DNA of 64,000 nt from Peptoniphilus_A sp001811425 (GTDB lineage Bacteria > Bacillota > Clostridia > Tissierellales > Peptoniphilaceae). Within the stretch, counting starts at the first letter, position 1, and every line of letters starts with the position of its first letter. The stretch covers positions 27,985 to 91,984 of the forward strand of contig NZ_KV804730.1 in assembly GCF_001811425.1 (NCBI RefSeq), given 5' to 3'. Shown piece after piece: positions 45,951-55,626 of the stretch. The notes beneath the pieces were generated by a model. It made no database searches. It was not told the origin of the DNA and saw nothing but the letters and a program-made list of their open reading frames with translations. The translations under genes and the position numbers were made by a program.

Positions 45951-45988
45951 GAGAAATTTTCCCGGGAGAGTTTCTCTTTTTATTTTTT
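45950..45988 (+). terminator. Terminator after rpsT
   Basis: AGAGAAA / TTTCTCT stem followed by a TTTTATTTTTT tail. Confidence 0.7.
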
Positions 45989-45995
45989 ATAATAA

Positions 45996-46035
45996 AGAGA
46001 AAGAGGTAGATAATTGTCTACCTCTTATTTTTTTA
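45996..46035. terminator. Bidirectional terminator between rpsT and hemW
   Basis: Perfect 10-bp stem AAGAGGTAGA (46001-46010) / TCTACCTCTT (46017-46026), T-rich on the right and A-rich on the left. Confidence 0.8.
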
Positions 46036-46051
46036 CTCTTGTCTTTTTTAT

Positions 46052-47191
46052 TTAGCGGAAAAAATCTAGCTCCACTTGGTTGGATAGGTCCCTGCCTTTT
46101 TCTGTAAGATAAATTTTATTTTCTTTAACTTCTACTAATCCCAGCCTAATATTTTTTTCTATTTCACTTTCATAAGTTTTTACAAAATCTTCTTCAAATC
46201 TTTCTTTAAATTCACCTAAATCAATGCCAGACCTGAGCCTTAGTCCCATCATTATAAATTCATTGATCCTGTCGGTCATAGTCAAGGTCTCAGAAAATTC
46301 CAGGGGTTTTTCTCCCTTATCAAGAGCCTCATAATAATTTTTAAAGTTAGAAAAATTTCTGTAACGCAAATTTTTTATATTTGATGAGGCAGAAAGTCCA
46401 AAGGAAAGGTAATCTTTTAGCTTCCAATAAGTCAAATTGTGGCGACACTCAAAGCCATCTTTGGCAAAGTTGGAAATTTCATATTGGTTAAGACCAATTT
46501 TTTCAAGTTCATCAACTACATAGTGATACATTGTTCTGTCTTCATCTTCATCGGGAAAGGCAAGGGGACTTTTTTTATGGGCCTCATAAAGTCTTGTGCC
46601 TTCTTCTAAGATAAGTGAGTAGTAGGAAAGGTGAGGAATGTCTAATTTTTTTATCTCTTCAAGAGATTTTTCTATATCAAAAAATTTTTGACAGGGAAGG
46701 GCAAGCATGAGGTCTAAATTTATATTTGTAAAGCCAGCAGACCTTGCGTTTTCCACAGCCCTATAAATATCTTCGGACTTGTGAATCCTTCCAATCTTTT
46801 TTAAAATTTCATCGTTAAAGGACTGGGCACCTATGGAGATTCTGTTAATGCCAGAAGAAAAATAAGTTTCAGCCTTTTCTCGCGTCAGAGAGTTGGGGTT
46901 GGACTCAATAGTTATTTCTGGATTTTTAGAAAATTCAAAGTCACTTAAAATTTTAAAAATTCTTTCAATACATTTCTCATCGACAGAAGAGGGAGTGCCG
47001 CCTCCGATAAAAACTGTGTCAATAATTTTTTCCCTTAAAAAATTTTCATATAGTTTTATATCTCTCTCCAAATAAGAAAAATATTTTTCAACATTTTCTC
47101 TATTTAAAAGAGAAGAGCAGAAGTCACAATAGTGACATCTACTCTCGCAAAAGGGTATATGAATATAAATTGAAATTTTATTTTTCTTCAT
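46052..47191 (-). CDS. hemW: HemW-like radical SAM protein
   Basis: 379 residues. Radical SAM motif CESRCHYCDFC near the N-terminus (SIYIHIPFCESRCHYCDF), then VFIGGGTPS and the HemW C-terminal domain. HemW is a haem chaperone-like relative of coproporphyrinogen dehydrogenase; it was long misannotated as HemN. No haem biosynthesis gene is nearby. It overlaps lepA by 14 bp, the conserved lepA-hemW pair. Confidence 0.9.
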   Translation of the reverse strand: MKKNKISIYIHIPFCESRCHYCDFCSSLLNRENVEKYFSYLERDIKLYENFLREKIIDTVFIGGGTPSSVDEKCIERIFKILSDFEFSKNPEITIESNPNSLTREKAETYFSSGINRISIGAQSFNDEILKKIGRIHKSEDIYRAVENARSAGFTNINLDLMLALPCQKFFDIEKSLEEIKKLDIPHLSYYSLILEEGTRLYEAHKKSPLAFPDEDEDRTMYHYVVDELEKIGLNQYEISNFAKDGFECRHNLTYWKLKDYLSFGLSASSNIKNLRYRNFSNFKNYYEALDKGEKPLEFSETLTMTDRINEFIMMGLRLRSGIDLGEFKERFEEDFVKTYESEIEKNIRLGLVEVKENKIYLTEKGRDLSNQVELDFFR

Positions 47192-48989
47192 CGTATTTTA
47201 ATACAGACAAGAAGGCATCTTGTGGAATGTCAACATTACCCACAGTACGCATTCTCTTCTTTCCTTCCTTTTGTTTTTCAAGAAGTTTTCTTTTTCTTGT
47301 TATATCTCCACCGTAACACTTTGCAAGTACATCTTTTCTAAGGGCACGAATTGTTTCTCTTGCAATAATTTTATTTCCAATGGCAGCTTGAATTGGCACT
47401 GCAAATTGGTGTCTAGGTATTACATCCTTTAGCTTTTCACAGATTTTTCTTGCACGAGTGTAGGCATTGGACTCGTGAACAATAAGTGAGAAGGCATCTA
47501 CAAGTTCTTCGTTGATTAAAATATCAAGTTTAACAAGGTCGGACTCTTCGTAGCCAATTAATTCATAGTCATAGGATGCGTAGCCACGAGTTTTTGATTT
47601 CAAGGCGTCAAAGAAATCATAGATAACTTCATTTAGGGGCATGTGATAAGTTATGAGGGCCCTTGTCTCTTCAAGGTACTGCATGTCCTTAAAGACGCCA
47701 CGCCTATTTTGGCAAAGCTCCATAACTTGCCCAACAAAATCAGTTGGCGTCATAATTTCTGCCTTTACAATTGGCTCTTCCATGTACTCAATTTCTGTTG
47801 GGTCAGGTAAGTTTGATGGGTTTTGAATGGAAATCATCTCACCATTTTTTTTCATAACATTATAAATAACAGAAGGGGCAGTTGTTACGATGTTTAAGTC
47901 AAATTCTCTCTCCAGTCTTTCTTGGATTATTTCCATGTGAAGAAGACCCAAGAAGCCACACCTAAAACCGAAACCAAGGGCAACAGAAGTTTCTGCCTCA
48001 AAGTCAAGGGCAGCATCATTTACCTGTAACTTTTCTAAGGCTTCACGAACACTGTTGTACTCTTCGCCTTCACCAGGGTAGACACCGCAAAATACCATGG
48101 GTAGAACTTTTTTGTAGCCAGGCATTGGTTCACTTGTTCTCTTATTTTTGTGAGTAATTGTGTCGCCCACTCTTGCGTCCTTTACATTCTTAATGGAGGC
48201 AGTTATGTAACCAACTTCGCCTGCGCTTAAAGAATCAAGATTTATGTGACCGTTGGCGATTACTCCAACTTCAACAACTTCAAAAGTTTTGCCTGTTGCC
48301 ATCATGAGGATTTCGTCGCCAGGTTTTACTTGTCCGTCAATAATTCTCACATGACAAATTACTCCTCTGTAGGAGTCGTAAATTGAGTCAAAGATAAGGG
48401 CCTTAAGTGGTGCCTTGTAGTCGCCACTTGGTGCAGGAATCTTGTCCACAATTGCGTGAAGGACATCGTCAATGCCAATGCCTTCCTTGGCAGATATTAG
48501 TGGAATGCCTTCAGTGTCAATGCCGATAATATCTTCAATTTCTTCTTTTATCTCGTCAGGTCTTGCACTAGGAAGGTCTATTTTATTTATTACAGGCACA
48601 AGTTCAAGGTCTTGGTCAACGGCAAGATAGACATTGGCAAGAGTTTGTGCCTCAACACCTTGGGCAGCATCTACAACTACAATGGCGCCTTCGCAAGCTG
48701 CAAGGGAACGAGAAACTTCATAGTTGAAGTCCACATGACCTGGAGTGTCAATTAAGTTTAAGATGTATTCCTTGCCATCTCTGTCGTCCTTGTAGATAAG
48801 TCTAATTGCCTTTAATTTAATTGTAATTCCTCTCTCGCGCTCAAGATCCATGGAGTCTAAAACTTGCTCATCCATTTCTCTCTTAGTGAGCATGCCCGTT
48901 GACTCGATGAGCCTGTCGGCAAGAGTGGATTTGCCGTGGTCAATATGTGCTATTATTGAAAAATTTCTTATATTATTTTGATTTCTCAA
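47178..48989 (-). CDS. lepA: LepA, elongation factor 4
   Basis: 603 residues. G domain with AHIDHGKSTLADRL, DTPGHVDF and NKIDLP, and the LepA-specific C-terminal domain (DFLGQVMELC-type segment here DFVGQVMELCQNRRG; YGGDITRKRKLLEKQKEGKKRM). A ribosome-bound GTPase that helps initiation or back-translocation. GGAGGTAAAAA precedes ATG. 26 bp after lepB. Confidence 0.97.
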   Translation of the reverse strand: MRNQNNIRNFSIIAHIDHGKSTLADRLIESTGMLTKREMDEQVLDSMDLERERGITIKLKAIRLIYKDDRDGKEYILNLIDTPGHVDFNYEVSRSLAACEGAIVVVDAAQGVEAQTLANVYLAVDQDLELVPVINKIDLPSARPDEIKEEIEDIIGIDTEGIPLISAKEGIGIDDVLHAIVDKIPAPSGDYKAPLKALIFDSIYDSYRGVICHVRIIDGQVKPGDEILMMATGKTFEVVEVGVIANGHINLDSLSAGEVGYITASIKNVKDARVGDTITHKNKRTSEPMPGYKKVLPMVFCGVYPGEGEEYNSVREALEKLQVNDAALDFEAETSVALGFGFRCGFLGLLHMEIIQERLEREFDLNIVTTAPSVIYNVMKKNGEMISIQNPSNLPDPTEIEYMEEPIVKAEIMTPTDFVGQVMELCQNRRGVFKDMQYLEETRALITYHMPLNEVIYDFFDALKSKTRGYASYDYELIGYEESDLVKLDILINEELVDAFSLIVHESNAYTRARKICEKLKDVIPRHQFAVPIQAAIGNKIIARETIRALRKDVLAKCYGGDITRKRKLLEKQKEGKKRMRTVGNVDIPQDAFLSVLKYDEEK

Positions 48990-49015
48990 ATTTTTACCTC
49001 CGTTCTAGGGGATTT

Positions 49016-49540
49016 TTATTTTATTAGAGTTTCAATTTTTCCTCTATTTTTTAGAGGTAAAATCCTATAAACTGCTGCTGATTTTATTCTCTTTTTTTCG
49101 ATTGGTCCAAAGTATCTGGAGTCTACGCTCATGCCAGGGAGTCTGTTATCGCCCATGACAAAATATTCATCATCCTTTAAAACAAATTTTTCTTCATCAG
49201 ATTCTGTATAATCACTTGAAGTATAAGCTTCTTCTAAAACTTTTCCATTTAAAAGGACCTTTCCATCTATAAATTCTATGGTGTCGCCAGGCTTTCCTAT
49301 AAGTCTTTTGATGTAGTTTCTGTTGTCATTTGGCGCATCGATTACAACAATTTCGCCACGAGGTATGTCAGTAAACCTCTTGTAGGAAAGGCAAATCAAT
49401 TTGTCCTTTTCATTTAAGGTTGGGTGCATTGACTCTCCATTTACAACAGCTATATTAAAAATAAAATTTCTCACAAAGAGTGCAATTAAAACTGCAGCTA
49501 CAATTGTGATAATAAAAGATGTAGTTTCACTTTTTTTCAA
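49016..49540 (-). CDS. lepB: Signal peptidase I
   Basis: 174 residues. One N-terminal membrane anchor (about 8-30), catalytic Ser37 in NGESMHPTL and general-base Lys78 in RNYIKRLIG, then box E GDNRLPGMSVDSRYFGPI. It cleaves Sec and Tat signal peptides outside the membrane. It is the first gene of the minus-strand lepB-lepA-hemW run. Confidence 0.94.
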   Translation of the reverse strand: MKKSETTSFIITIVAAVLIALFVRNFIFNIAVVNGESMHPTLNEKDKLICLSYKRFTDIPRGEIVVIDAPNDNRNYIKRLIGKPGDTIEFIDGKVLLNGKVLEEAYTSSDYTESDEEKFVLKDDEYFVMGDNRLPGMSVDSRYFGPIEKKRIKSAAVYRILPLKNRGKIETLIK

Positions 49541-49848
49541 TTAAATCATCTCCAATTACTAATTTTAACATAAATAGCTTGAAGATTGGAATAAATTTAA
49601 TTTATAGCTATTAGTATTCAATGAGAAGGAAGAGGATTCAATAAGATGAGATAAAAAAATTTCAGGGTCTTGTTAAAAAATTTTGAGAAGCAAGTAATTA
49701 ATTTTAAAAAATCAAGAGTTTACACACAGAGACTAGGGATAATAAAAATTATATTAAGTTAAAATTTAAAGTAATCTCATAAAAATAAAATTAAAAAAAT
49801 TTCTAGAATAATTTTCTAGAATAAAAGAAAAAAATTTTTGAAATATCC
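49541..49848. other. AT-rich intergenic region between lepB and hrcA
   Basis: Divergent promoter region of about 300 bp with no open frame of note. The only clear structure is TTCTAGAATAA twice (49801-49811 and 49814-49824), each containing the palindrome TTCTAGAA, 13 bp apart and 25-48 bp upstream of the hrcA -35 box. Confidence 0.6.
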
Positions 49849-49877
49849 TTGACAAAGCTTTTGGAAGAGGGTACTAT
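49849..49877 (+). promoter_or_regulatory. Promoter of the hrcA-grpE-dnaK operon
   Basis: TTGACA (49849-49854), 17-bp spacer, TACTAT (49872-49877). It lies directly before the CIRCE operator. Confidence 0.8.
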
Positions 49878-49886
49878 ATAAATAGA

Positions 49887-49913
49887 TTAGCACTCGACAT
49901 TAATGAGTGCTAA
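49887..49913 (+). promoter_or_regulatory. CIRCE element (HrcA operator)
   Basis: Perfect TTAGCACTC, 9-nt spacer, GAGTGCTAA. HrcA binds this sequence and represses the operon until heat shock. Confidence 0.97.
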
Positions 49914-49927
49914 CAAAGGAGGAAATT

Positions 49928-50950
49928 ATGGATACTAGAAAAATAAATATTTTAAATGCCATAATTGAGGCATACATTGATATGCCCACTCCCGTCGGGT
50001 CACGAACTCTATCCAAAGATTACGACCTTGGAGTTAGTTCAGCGACAATAAGAAATGAAATGGCAGATCTTGAAGATCTTGGTTTTTTAAATAAGCCACA
50101 TCAATCAGCTGGAAGAATTCCTTCTGACAAGGCTTATAGATTTTATGTTGATGAGTTTTTTAAAAGTTTAAATGAATTTCATGACATAGATGCTTCAGAA
50201 AAAATCAAGGACAGACTTTTATACACTTCAAGAAATATTGAAGACTTTTATAAAAATTCTGTAAACTTACTTGCCAGCGTCAGCAACTGTACGGCATATC
50301 TTATTACACCACAAAAGGCTGACACCAAGATAAAGAGACTTACTCTAGTAAAGATTGATGAAAAAACAGCCCTCTTAGTTCTAATAGGGGACAAGGGAGT
50401 TATTGAGAGATATTTTTTAGAAATTGAAAATATTCCTGACGAAGATTTTTATTATATAGAGAAGGTTTTAAATGAAAAGATGTCGGGAATTGATTTTGAC
50501 AAAATTGAATCACTTAAGATTTCTCTTTCCGATGACATGATTAGGCATGGAAATTTTATTTCCAATGTTGTAAAAATTGCAAGCAAGTTTAATAAAAAGG
50601 TCTCATCCATTGAAATTTATTATGACGGCCTCACTAATATTTTAAATTTTGACGAATATAGGGATCTTGACAAGGCTAAAGATTTTATGAGTTTAGTTGA
50701 GGACAGAGACAGTTTATTTCAAATCTTAAATAATGATAATTTCACAGGAGATGTGGAAGTGATTATTGGTTCAGAAAACAGTGCAAGTCTTATGAAAGAA
50801 AACACCATCATTCGGGCACCTTTTGCCAAGGACTTTGGCATCTATGGCAGCATTGGACTAATTGGACCAGTTAGAATTGATTACACGAGATTGGTTAAGG
50901 TGGTTAAAACTTTTAGCGACGCTTTGACGAGAGGATTAAAAGAAATGTGA
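49928..50950 (+). CDS. hrcA: HrcA, heat-shock repressor
   Basis: 340 residues from ATG 49928 (AAAGGAGGAAA upstream); a GTG at 49907 lies inside CIRCE and is not used. N-terminal winged helix (MDTRKINILNAIIEAYID, SSATIRNEMADLEDLGFL), then GAF-like and dimerisation domains with the C-terminal GSIGLIGPVRIDYTRL. It binds CIRCE, and folding depends on GroEL. First gene of hrcA-grpE-dnaK. Confidence 0.96.
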   Translation: MDTRKINILNAIIEAYIDMPTPVGSRTLSKDYDLGVSSATIRNEMADLEDLGFLNKPHQSAGRIPSDKAYRFYVDEFFKSLNEFHDIDASEKIKDRLLYTSRNIEDFYKNSVNLLASVSNCTAYLITPQKADTKIKRLTLVKIDEKTALLVLIGDKGVIERYFLEIENIPDEDFYYIEKVLNEKMSGIDFDKIESLKISLSDDMIRHGNFISNVVKIASKFNKKVSSIEIYYDGLTNILNFDEYRDLDKAKDFMSLVEDRDSLFQILNNDNFTGDVEVIIGSENSASLMKENTIIRAPFAKDFGIYGSIGLIGPVRIDYTRLVKVVKTFSDALTRGLKEM

Positions 50951-50958
50951 GGGAGTAC

Positions 50959-51510
50959 ATGACAAATGAAGATATAAAAAAAGATAACTTAGATGAAAAT
51001 AAAGAATTAGAAAATGAAAATATAGAAGATGTAGTTAAAGAGGAAGAAGTTCAAGATGATAGTCAAGAAGTTACCAATGACTCATCTGATGATGAAAAGT
51101 ACCAAGATTTAATGGACAAGTTCATGAGACTTCAAGCAGACTTTGCAAACTACAAGAGAAGAACTGAAGCTCAAAAGACTGAATATGTTGAGCTTGGAGT
51201 TAAAAAAATAGTAAATGACTTACTTCCCGTTCTTGACAATTTTGAGAGGGCTCTAGATTCCATTGGAGAAAAGGACTCAACTTATGACGGGATATTGATG
51301 ATAAAGGATCAACTTACTGATGTCCTTAAAAAGGAAGGTATAGTTGAGATGAAGGCACTTGGTGAAGAGTTCGACCCAACTTATCACCACGCAGTATTAA
51401 CTGAAGATTCTGATGAATACGACAGTGGCTATGTAATTGAAGTTTTACAAAAGGGTTATTTAATTAATGACAAAACGTTAAGACCTGCAATGGTCAAAGT
51501 TTCACAATAA
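50959..51510 (+). CDS. grpE: GrpE, nucleotide exchange factor
   Basis: 183 residues from ATG 50959 (GAGGGAG upstream); GTG 50947 would overlap that site. Acidic N-terminal tail, long coiled coil (about 45-95, DLMDKFMRLQADFANYKRR), beta-domain with FDPTYHHAV and the C-terminal GYLINDKTLRPAMVKVSQ. It releases ADP from DnaK. Confidence 0.96.
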   Translation: MTNEDIKKDNLDENKELENENIEDVVKEEEVQDDSQEVTNDSSDDEKYQDLMDKFMRLQADFANYKRRTEAQKTEYVELGVKKIVNDLLPVLDNFERALDSIGEKDSTYDGILMIKDQLTDVLKKEGIVEMKALGEEFDPTYHHAVLTEDSDEYDSGYVIEVLQKGYLINDKTLRPAMVKVSQ

Positions 51511-51535
51511 GTGAATTATTTAGGAGGTAATTTAT

Positions 51536-53362
51536 ATGGGAAAAATAATTGGTATTGATTTAGGAACAACTAACTCTGCAGTAGCAGTAATGGAAGGCGG
51601 AGACGCTGTAATAATTCCAAACATCGAAGGTAATAGAACTACACCTTCTGTTGTAGCTTTTACAAAAGATGGAGAAAGATTAGTAGGAGAAACTGCTAAG
51701 AGACAAGCTATCACAAACCCAGACAGAACTATTTCATCTATTAAGAGACACATGGGTTCTGACTTTAATGTAAAAATAGATTCAAAAACTTACACACCAC
51801 AAGATATTTCAGCTATGATTTTACAAAAATTAAAATCTGATGCAGAATCTTATCTTGGCGAAAAAATTACTGAAGCAGTAATCACTGTTCCAGCTTATTT
51901 TACAGATGCTCAAAGACAAGCAACTAAGGACGCAGGAAGAATAGCAGGACTTGATGTTAAGAGAATAGTAAACGAACCAACTGCAGCTGCTCTTGCTTAT
52001 GGAGAAGACAAGGACACAGAAGCTCAAACAGTAATGGTTTACGACCTTGGCGGTGGTACTTTCGACGTATCAATTCTTGAACTTTCTGATGGAGTATTTG
52101 AAGTACACGCAACTCGTGGTAACAACAAACTTGGTGGAGATGATTTTGACAATAGAGTTATCGACTATATAGCAGAAGAATTTAAGAAGGAAAATGGCAT
52201 TGACTTAAAGGCTGACAAAATGAGTCTTCAAAGACTTAAGGAAGCTGCTGAAAAGGCTAAGAAGGAACTTTCTTCTACAATGTCAACTAATATCAACCTT
52301 CCATTTATTACAGCATCACAAGCTGGTCCACTTCACTTAAATATGGACTTAACTCGTGCTAAATTTGATGAACTTACAGCAGACCTTGTAAAGATGACTG
52401 AAGGACCTGTTAAGGATGCACTTTCTGATGCAGGACTTTCTGCAAGTGACATTGACAAAGTTCTTCTAGTTGGTGGTTCAACAAGAATTCCAGCAGTACA
52501 AGAATGTATTAAAAAATTAACTGGCAAACAACCTCAAAAGGACATCAACCCAGACGAATGTGTTGCTCTTGGTGCAGCTATTCAAGGTGGAGTTCTTTCA
52601 GGTGATGTAAAAGACTTGTTACTACTTGATGTAACACCACTTTCTCTAGGAATTGAAACAATGGGTAACATCACAACAAGACTTATTGAAAGAAATACAA
52701 CTATTCCAACTAAGAAGTCACAAGTATTTACAACTGCAGCCGATAACCAAACTTCTGTAGAAATTCACGTACTTCAAGGTGAAAGACAAATGGCTAAGGA
52801 CAATGTAACTCTTGGCAGATTTACCCTTGATGGAATTGCTCCAGCAAGAAGAGGAGTGCCACAAATTGAAGTAACATTTGACATTGATGCTAATGGTATT
52901 GTAAATGTAAGTGCTAAAGATTTAGGCACAGGCAAGGAACAACACATCACAATTACATCTTCAACTAACTTAAATGAAGAAGAAATTGAAAAGAAAGTTA
53001 AAGAAGCTGAAATGTACGCACAAGAAGATGCTAAGAAGAAAGATTTAATTGAAGCAAAGAACAATGCTGACTCAATGATCTATCAATCTGAAAACACATT
53101 AAAAGATGTGGAAGGAAAAATTTCTGATGCAGACAAGACTAAGATTGAAGATGCAATTAAGGGTCTTAAGGATGTAAAAGATGGCGAAGACCTTGAAGCA
53201 ATTAAGTCTAAAACAGAAGAATTGACTCAAGCTTTCTACGCAATTTCTGAAGAAATTTATAAGCAACAAGGAGCACAAGGACAAGCTGGAACTACAGATG
53301 CTAAACAAGATGATGATGTAGTTGACGCTGACTATGAAGTTGTTGATGATGACGAAGAATAA
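51536..53362 (+). CDS. dnaK: DnaK, Hsp70 chaperone
   Basis: 608 residues. IGIDLGTTNSAVAVMEGG opening, VYDLGGGTFDVSIL phosphate loop, LLVGGSTRIPAV adenosine motif, linker DLLLLDVTPLSLG, substrate domain, and an acidic C-terminal tail ending DDDEE. AGGAGGTAATTT precedes ATG. Works with GrpE and DnaJ encoded on both sides. Confidence 0.98.
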   Translation: MGKIIGIDLGTTNSAVAVMEGGDAVIIPNIEGNRTTPSVVAFTKDGERLVGETAKRQAITNPDRTISSIKRHMGSDFNVKIDSKTYTPQDISAMILQKLKSDAESYLGEKITEAVITVPAYFTDAQRQATKDAGRIAGLDVKRIVNEPTAAALAYGEDKDTEAQTVMVYDLGGGTFDVSILELSDGVFEVHATRGNNKLGGDDFDNRVIDYIAEEFKKENGIDLKADKMSLQRLKEAAEKAKKELSSTMSTNINLPFITASQAGPLHLNMDLTRAKFDELTADLVKMTEGPVKDALSDAGLSASDIDKVLLVGGSTRIPAVQECIKKLTGKQPQKDINPDECVALGAAIQGGVLSGDVKDLLLLDVTPLSLGIETMGNITTRLIERNTTIPTKKSQVFTTAADNQTSVEIHVLQGERQMAKDNVTLGRFTLDGIAPARRGVPQIEVTFDIDANGIVNVSAKDLGTGKEQHITITSSTNLNEEEIEKKVKEAEMYAQEDAKKKDLIEAKNNADSMIYQSENTLKDVEGKISDADKTKIEDAIKGLKDVKDGEDLEAIKSKTEELTQAFYAISEEIYKQQGAQGQAGTTDAKQDDDVVDADYEVVDDDEE

Positions 53363-53373
53363 TAATTAAATAA

Positions 53374-53404
53374 AATTGTTGCAGTTTCGGCTGCAACTTT
53401 TTTT
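53374..53404 (+). terminator. Terminator after dnaK
   Basis: GTTGCAG (53378-53384) / CTGCAAC (53391-53397) with a TTTCGG loop and a T7 tail. Confidence 0.85.
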
Positions 53405-53519
53405 ATGTTTAAAATTATTTTGTTTTTCTTGCAAAAATTTGTGGGAAAAATTGAAATTACAAAATAAGCTTTATTTTTCCAAGACTTTATATTAGAATAT
53501 AAAACTATTGAGGTGGAAG

Positions 53520-54650
53520 ATGAGAAATTTTTATGAAATTCTTGAAGTTGAAAAAAATGTAACAAAGGAAGAATTAAAGAGATCTTATAAAAAGCTTGCG
53601 AAAAAGTATCACCCTGACTTAAATCCAGGAGACGAAGTGGCAGAGGCAAGGTTTAAGGAAATTTCCTATGCCTATGAAGTCTTATCTGACGACGAAAAGA
53701 GACAGATTTACGATGTCTATGGCGAAGAAGGCCTTAAGGGCAACATGGGTACTTCTGGCAGCAGCGGCTTTGGTGGATTCTCTGATATTTTTGATGACAT
53801 CTTTGATATTTTTGGCGGCTCAAGATCAAATAGATACGAATATGCAAATAGAAAGGACATGCCAAAGAAGGGACCTGACACTAGAGTTGATGTAACTCTT
53901 GATTTCTTTGAAGCAATTTTTGGCGTGGAAAAAGAAATTTCAGTAAAGGTTAAGGAAGAGTGCGGCCATTGTCACGGCAGCAAAATGGAACCTGGCTCAG
54001 AAAAACATGAGTGTGACAAGTGCCATGGATCTGGTCAAGTCACATCAGAGCAAAACACACCTTTTGGTAGGTTTGTTAGAACTTCTTCTTGTGACAAGTG
54101 TCATGGAACTGGCGAAGTAATTGACCAGCCTTGCAAAAAATGTGGTGGCAGAGGAGCTGTCCTAAAGAGCAAAAAATTAAAAGTAAATATTCCTAAGGGC
54201 GTGGACACTGGAAATATTATTTCACTAAAGGGTCAAGGCTCTGTTGGTGAAAATGGTGGAGAAAATGGAGACATATTTGTCTACATTAGAGTTAGGTCTG
54301 ATGCAGTCTTTAAGAGAGAGGGCAACGACATCTATCTAAACATTCCAATATCCTATTCCGATGCAGTCCTTGGTGCAAAGATAAAAGTGCCAACTCTTAA
54401 AAAACTTGTGGATTACGACATACCTAAGGGCACAACTGGCGGCACAGTCTTTAGATTAAAGGGCGAGGGAGTTCCCTATGTAAATCGTGAAAATCAAAGG
54501 GGAGATCTCTTCTTTAAAGTTGACATAATTATTCCTAAAAAAGTTTCAGATGAGCAGAGAAAACTTTTGGAGGAATTGAGAGATACTGAACCAGAAGTTG
54601 AAGAAAATAAAAAATCATTTTTAGACAAGTTAAAAGACTTATTTGATTAA
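53520..54650 (+). CDS. dnaJ: DnaJ, Hsp40 co-chaperone
   Basis: 376 residues from ATG 53520 (GAGGTGG upstream; ATG 53508 lacks a site). J domain with HPD (KKYHPDLNPGD), Gly/Phe region (SGFGGFSDIFDDIFDIFGGS), four zinc-finger repeats CGHCHG, CDKCHGSG, CDKCHGTG and CKKCGGRG, then the C-terminal substrate domains. It stimulates DnaK ATPase. It lies beyond the dnaK terminator, so it may have its own promoter in the 150-bp gap. Confidence 0.97.
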   Translation: MRNFYEILEVEKNVTKEELKRSYKKLAKKYHPDLNPGDEVAEARFKEISYAYEVLSDDEKRQIYDVYGEEGLKGNMGTSGSSGFGGFSDIFDDIFDIFGGSRSNRYEYANRKDMPKKGPDTRVDVTLDFFEAIFGVEKEISVKVKEECGHCHGSKMEPGSEKHECDKCHGSGQVTSEQNTPFGRFVRTSSCDKCHGTGEVIDQPCKKCGGRGAVLKSKKLKVNIPKGVDTGNIISLKGQGSVGENGGENGDIFVYIRVRSDAVFKREGNDIYLNIPISYSDAVLGAKIKVPTLKKLVDYDIPKGTTGGTVFRLKGEGVPYVNRENQRGDLFFKVDIIIPKKVSDEQRKLLEELRDTEPEVEENKKSFLDKLKDLFD

Positions 54651-54676
54651 TGCGGATCACTGATTCGCATTTTTTA
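54651..54676 (+). terminator. Terminator after dnaJ
   Basis: TGCGGAT / ATTCGCA hairpin immediately after the stop codon, followed by T6. Confidence 0.7.
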
Positions 54677-54723
54677 AATTGTATAAAAATTTCAGGTAAT
54701 ATATAATGAAGTCAGGTGATTAG

Positions 54724-55626
54724 ATGAAATACATTGAAATGACAATAAATACTTCAAAGGAAAAAAAAGATTCAATTGAGGGAATTCTTTTTGACTATGG
54801 AATTTATACAAGTGAAGAAGTTTCCAGCCACTTAGTGGAGGAGCTGGACCAAGACGAAAAGGACTGGGATTTTATAGATTATCCCCTTTTAAATTCTGAT
54901 AAAGAAATTTTTGCCATAAAAGTATATCCAGAAAATTTAGAGGATGCAAAAAAAATAAAGGCTGAACTTGAAGAAAAGTCTTTAGGAAATTCAAAAATAG
55001 AAGAAAAAGACGATGAGGATTGGGCTAACAATTGGAAGAAATATTACAAGCCCCTAGAAATTGGAGAGAGCCTTGCCATTGTTCCTGAGTGGGAAGAATA
55101 TAATTCAAATAGAAAAATTATAAAAATAAATCCAGGCATGGCTTTTGGAACTGGCACTCACGAGTCAACTTACATGTGCCTTGAACTTTTAGAAAAATAT
55201 GTAAGTGAGGGCGACGAAATTTTTGACATTGGCTGCGGCTCAGGCATACTTGCCATTGCTGCCTTAAAGCTTGGAGCAAAGAGAGCCCTTGCAATTGATA
55301 TTGACGACAAGTGCATTGATGCGTCTCATGAAAATGCAAAATTAAATGATGTAGAAGACAAGATGGAAATTAAAAAGGGAAATCTCTTAGATGTAGTAAA
55401 GGGAAGAGCAGATTTAATTGTTTCAAACATCATTGCAGAGATAATCGTTGATGAAATAAAAAATCTAAAAAATCACATGGATCCTGGCGGAATTTTTATC
55501 ACTTCAGGAATTATAAAAGAGAGAAGAGAAATGGTAATTGATGCCCTAAGGGAAAATAATTTTGAAATAATTGACGAAATAGAAAAAAATAATTGGCTTG
55601 CCATAGTGGGAAAATTAAATGTATAG
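54724..55626 (+). CDS. prmA: Ribosomal protein L11 methyltransferase
   Basis: 300 residues. N-terminal L11-binding domain, then a SAM domain with NPGMAFGTGTHEST, FDIGCGSGILAIAALKLGA and SNIIAEII, the PrmA signatures. It trimethylates L11. Overlaps rsmE by 8 bp. Start of a prmA-rsmE-mtaB run commonly found after dnaJ in Firmicutes. Confidence 0.96.
   Translation: MKYIEMTINTSKEKKDSIEGILFDYGIYTSEEVSSHLVEELDQDEKDWDFIDYPLLNSDKEIFAIKVYPENLEDAKKIKAELEEKSLGNSKIEEKDDEDWANNWKKYYKPLEIGESLAIVPEWEEYNSNRKIIKINPGMAFGTGTHESTYMCLELLEKYVSEGDEIFDIGCGSGILAIAALKLGAKRALAIDIDDKCIDASHENAKLNDVEDKMEIKKGNLLDVVKGRADLIVSNIIAEIIVDEIKNLKNHMDPGGIFITSGIIKERREMVIDALRENNFEIIDEIEKNNWLAIVGKLNV

Noticed and set aside
49541..49848. 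Search for a small RNA between lepB and hrcA
   Set aside because: No conserved RNA signature or stable hairpin with a T-run seen.
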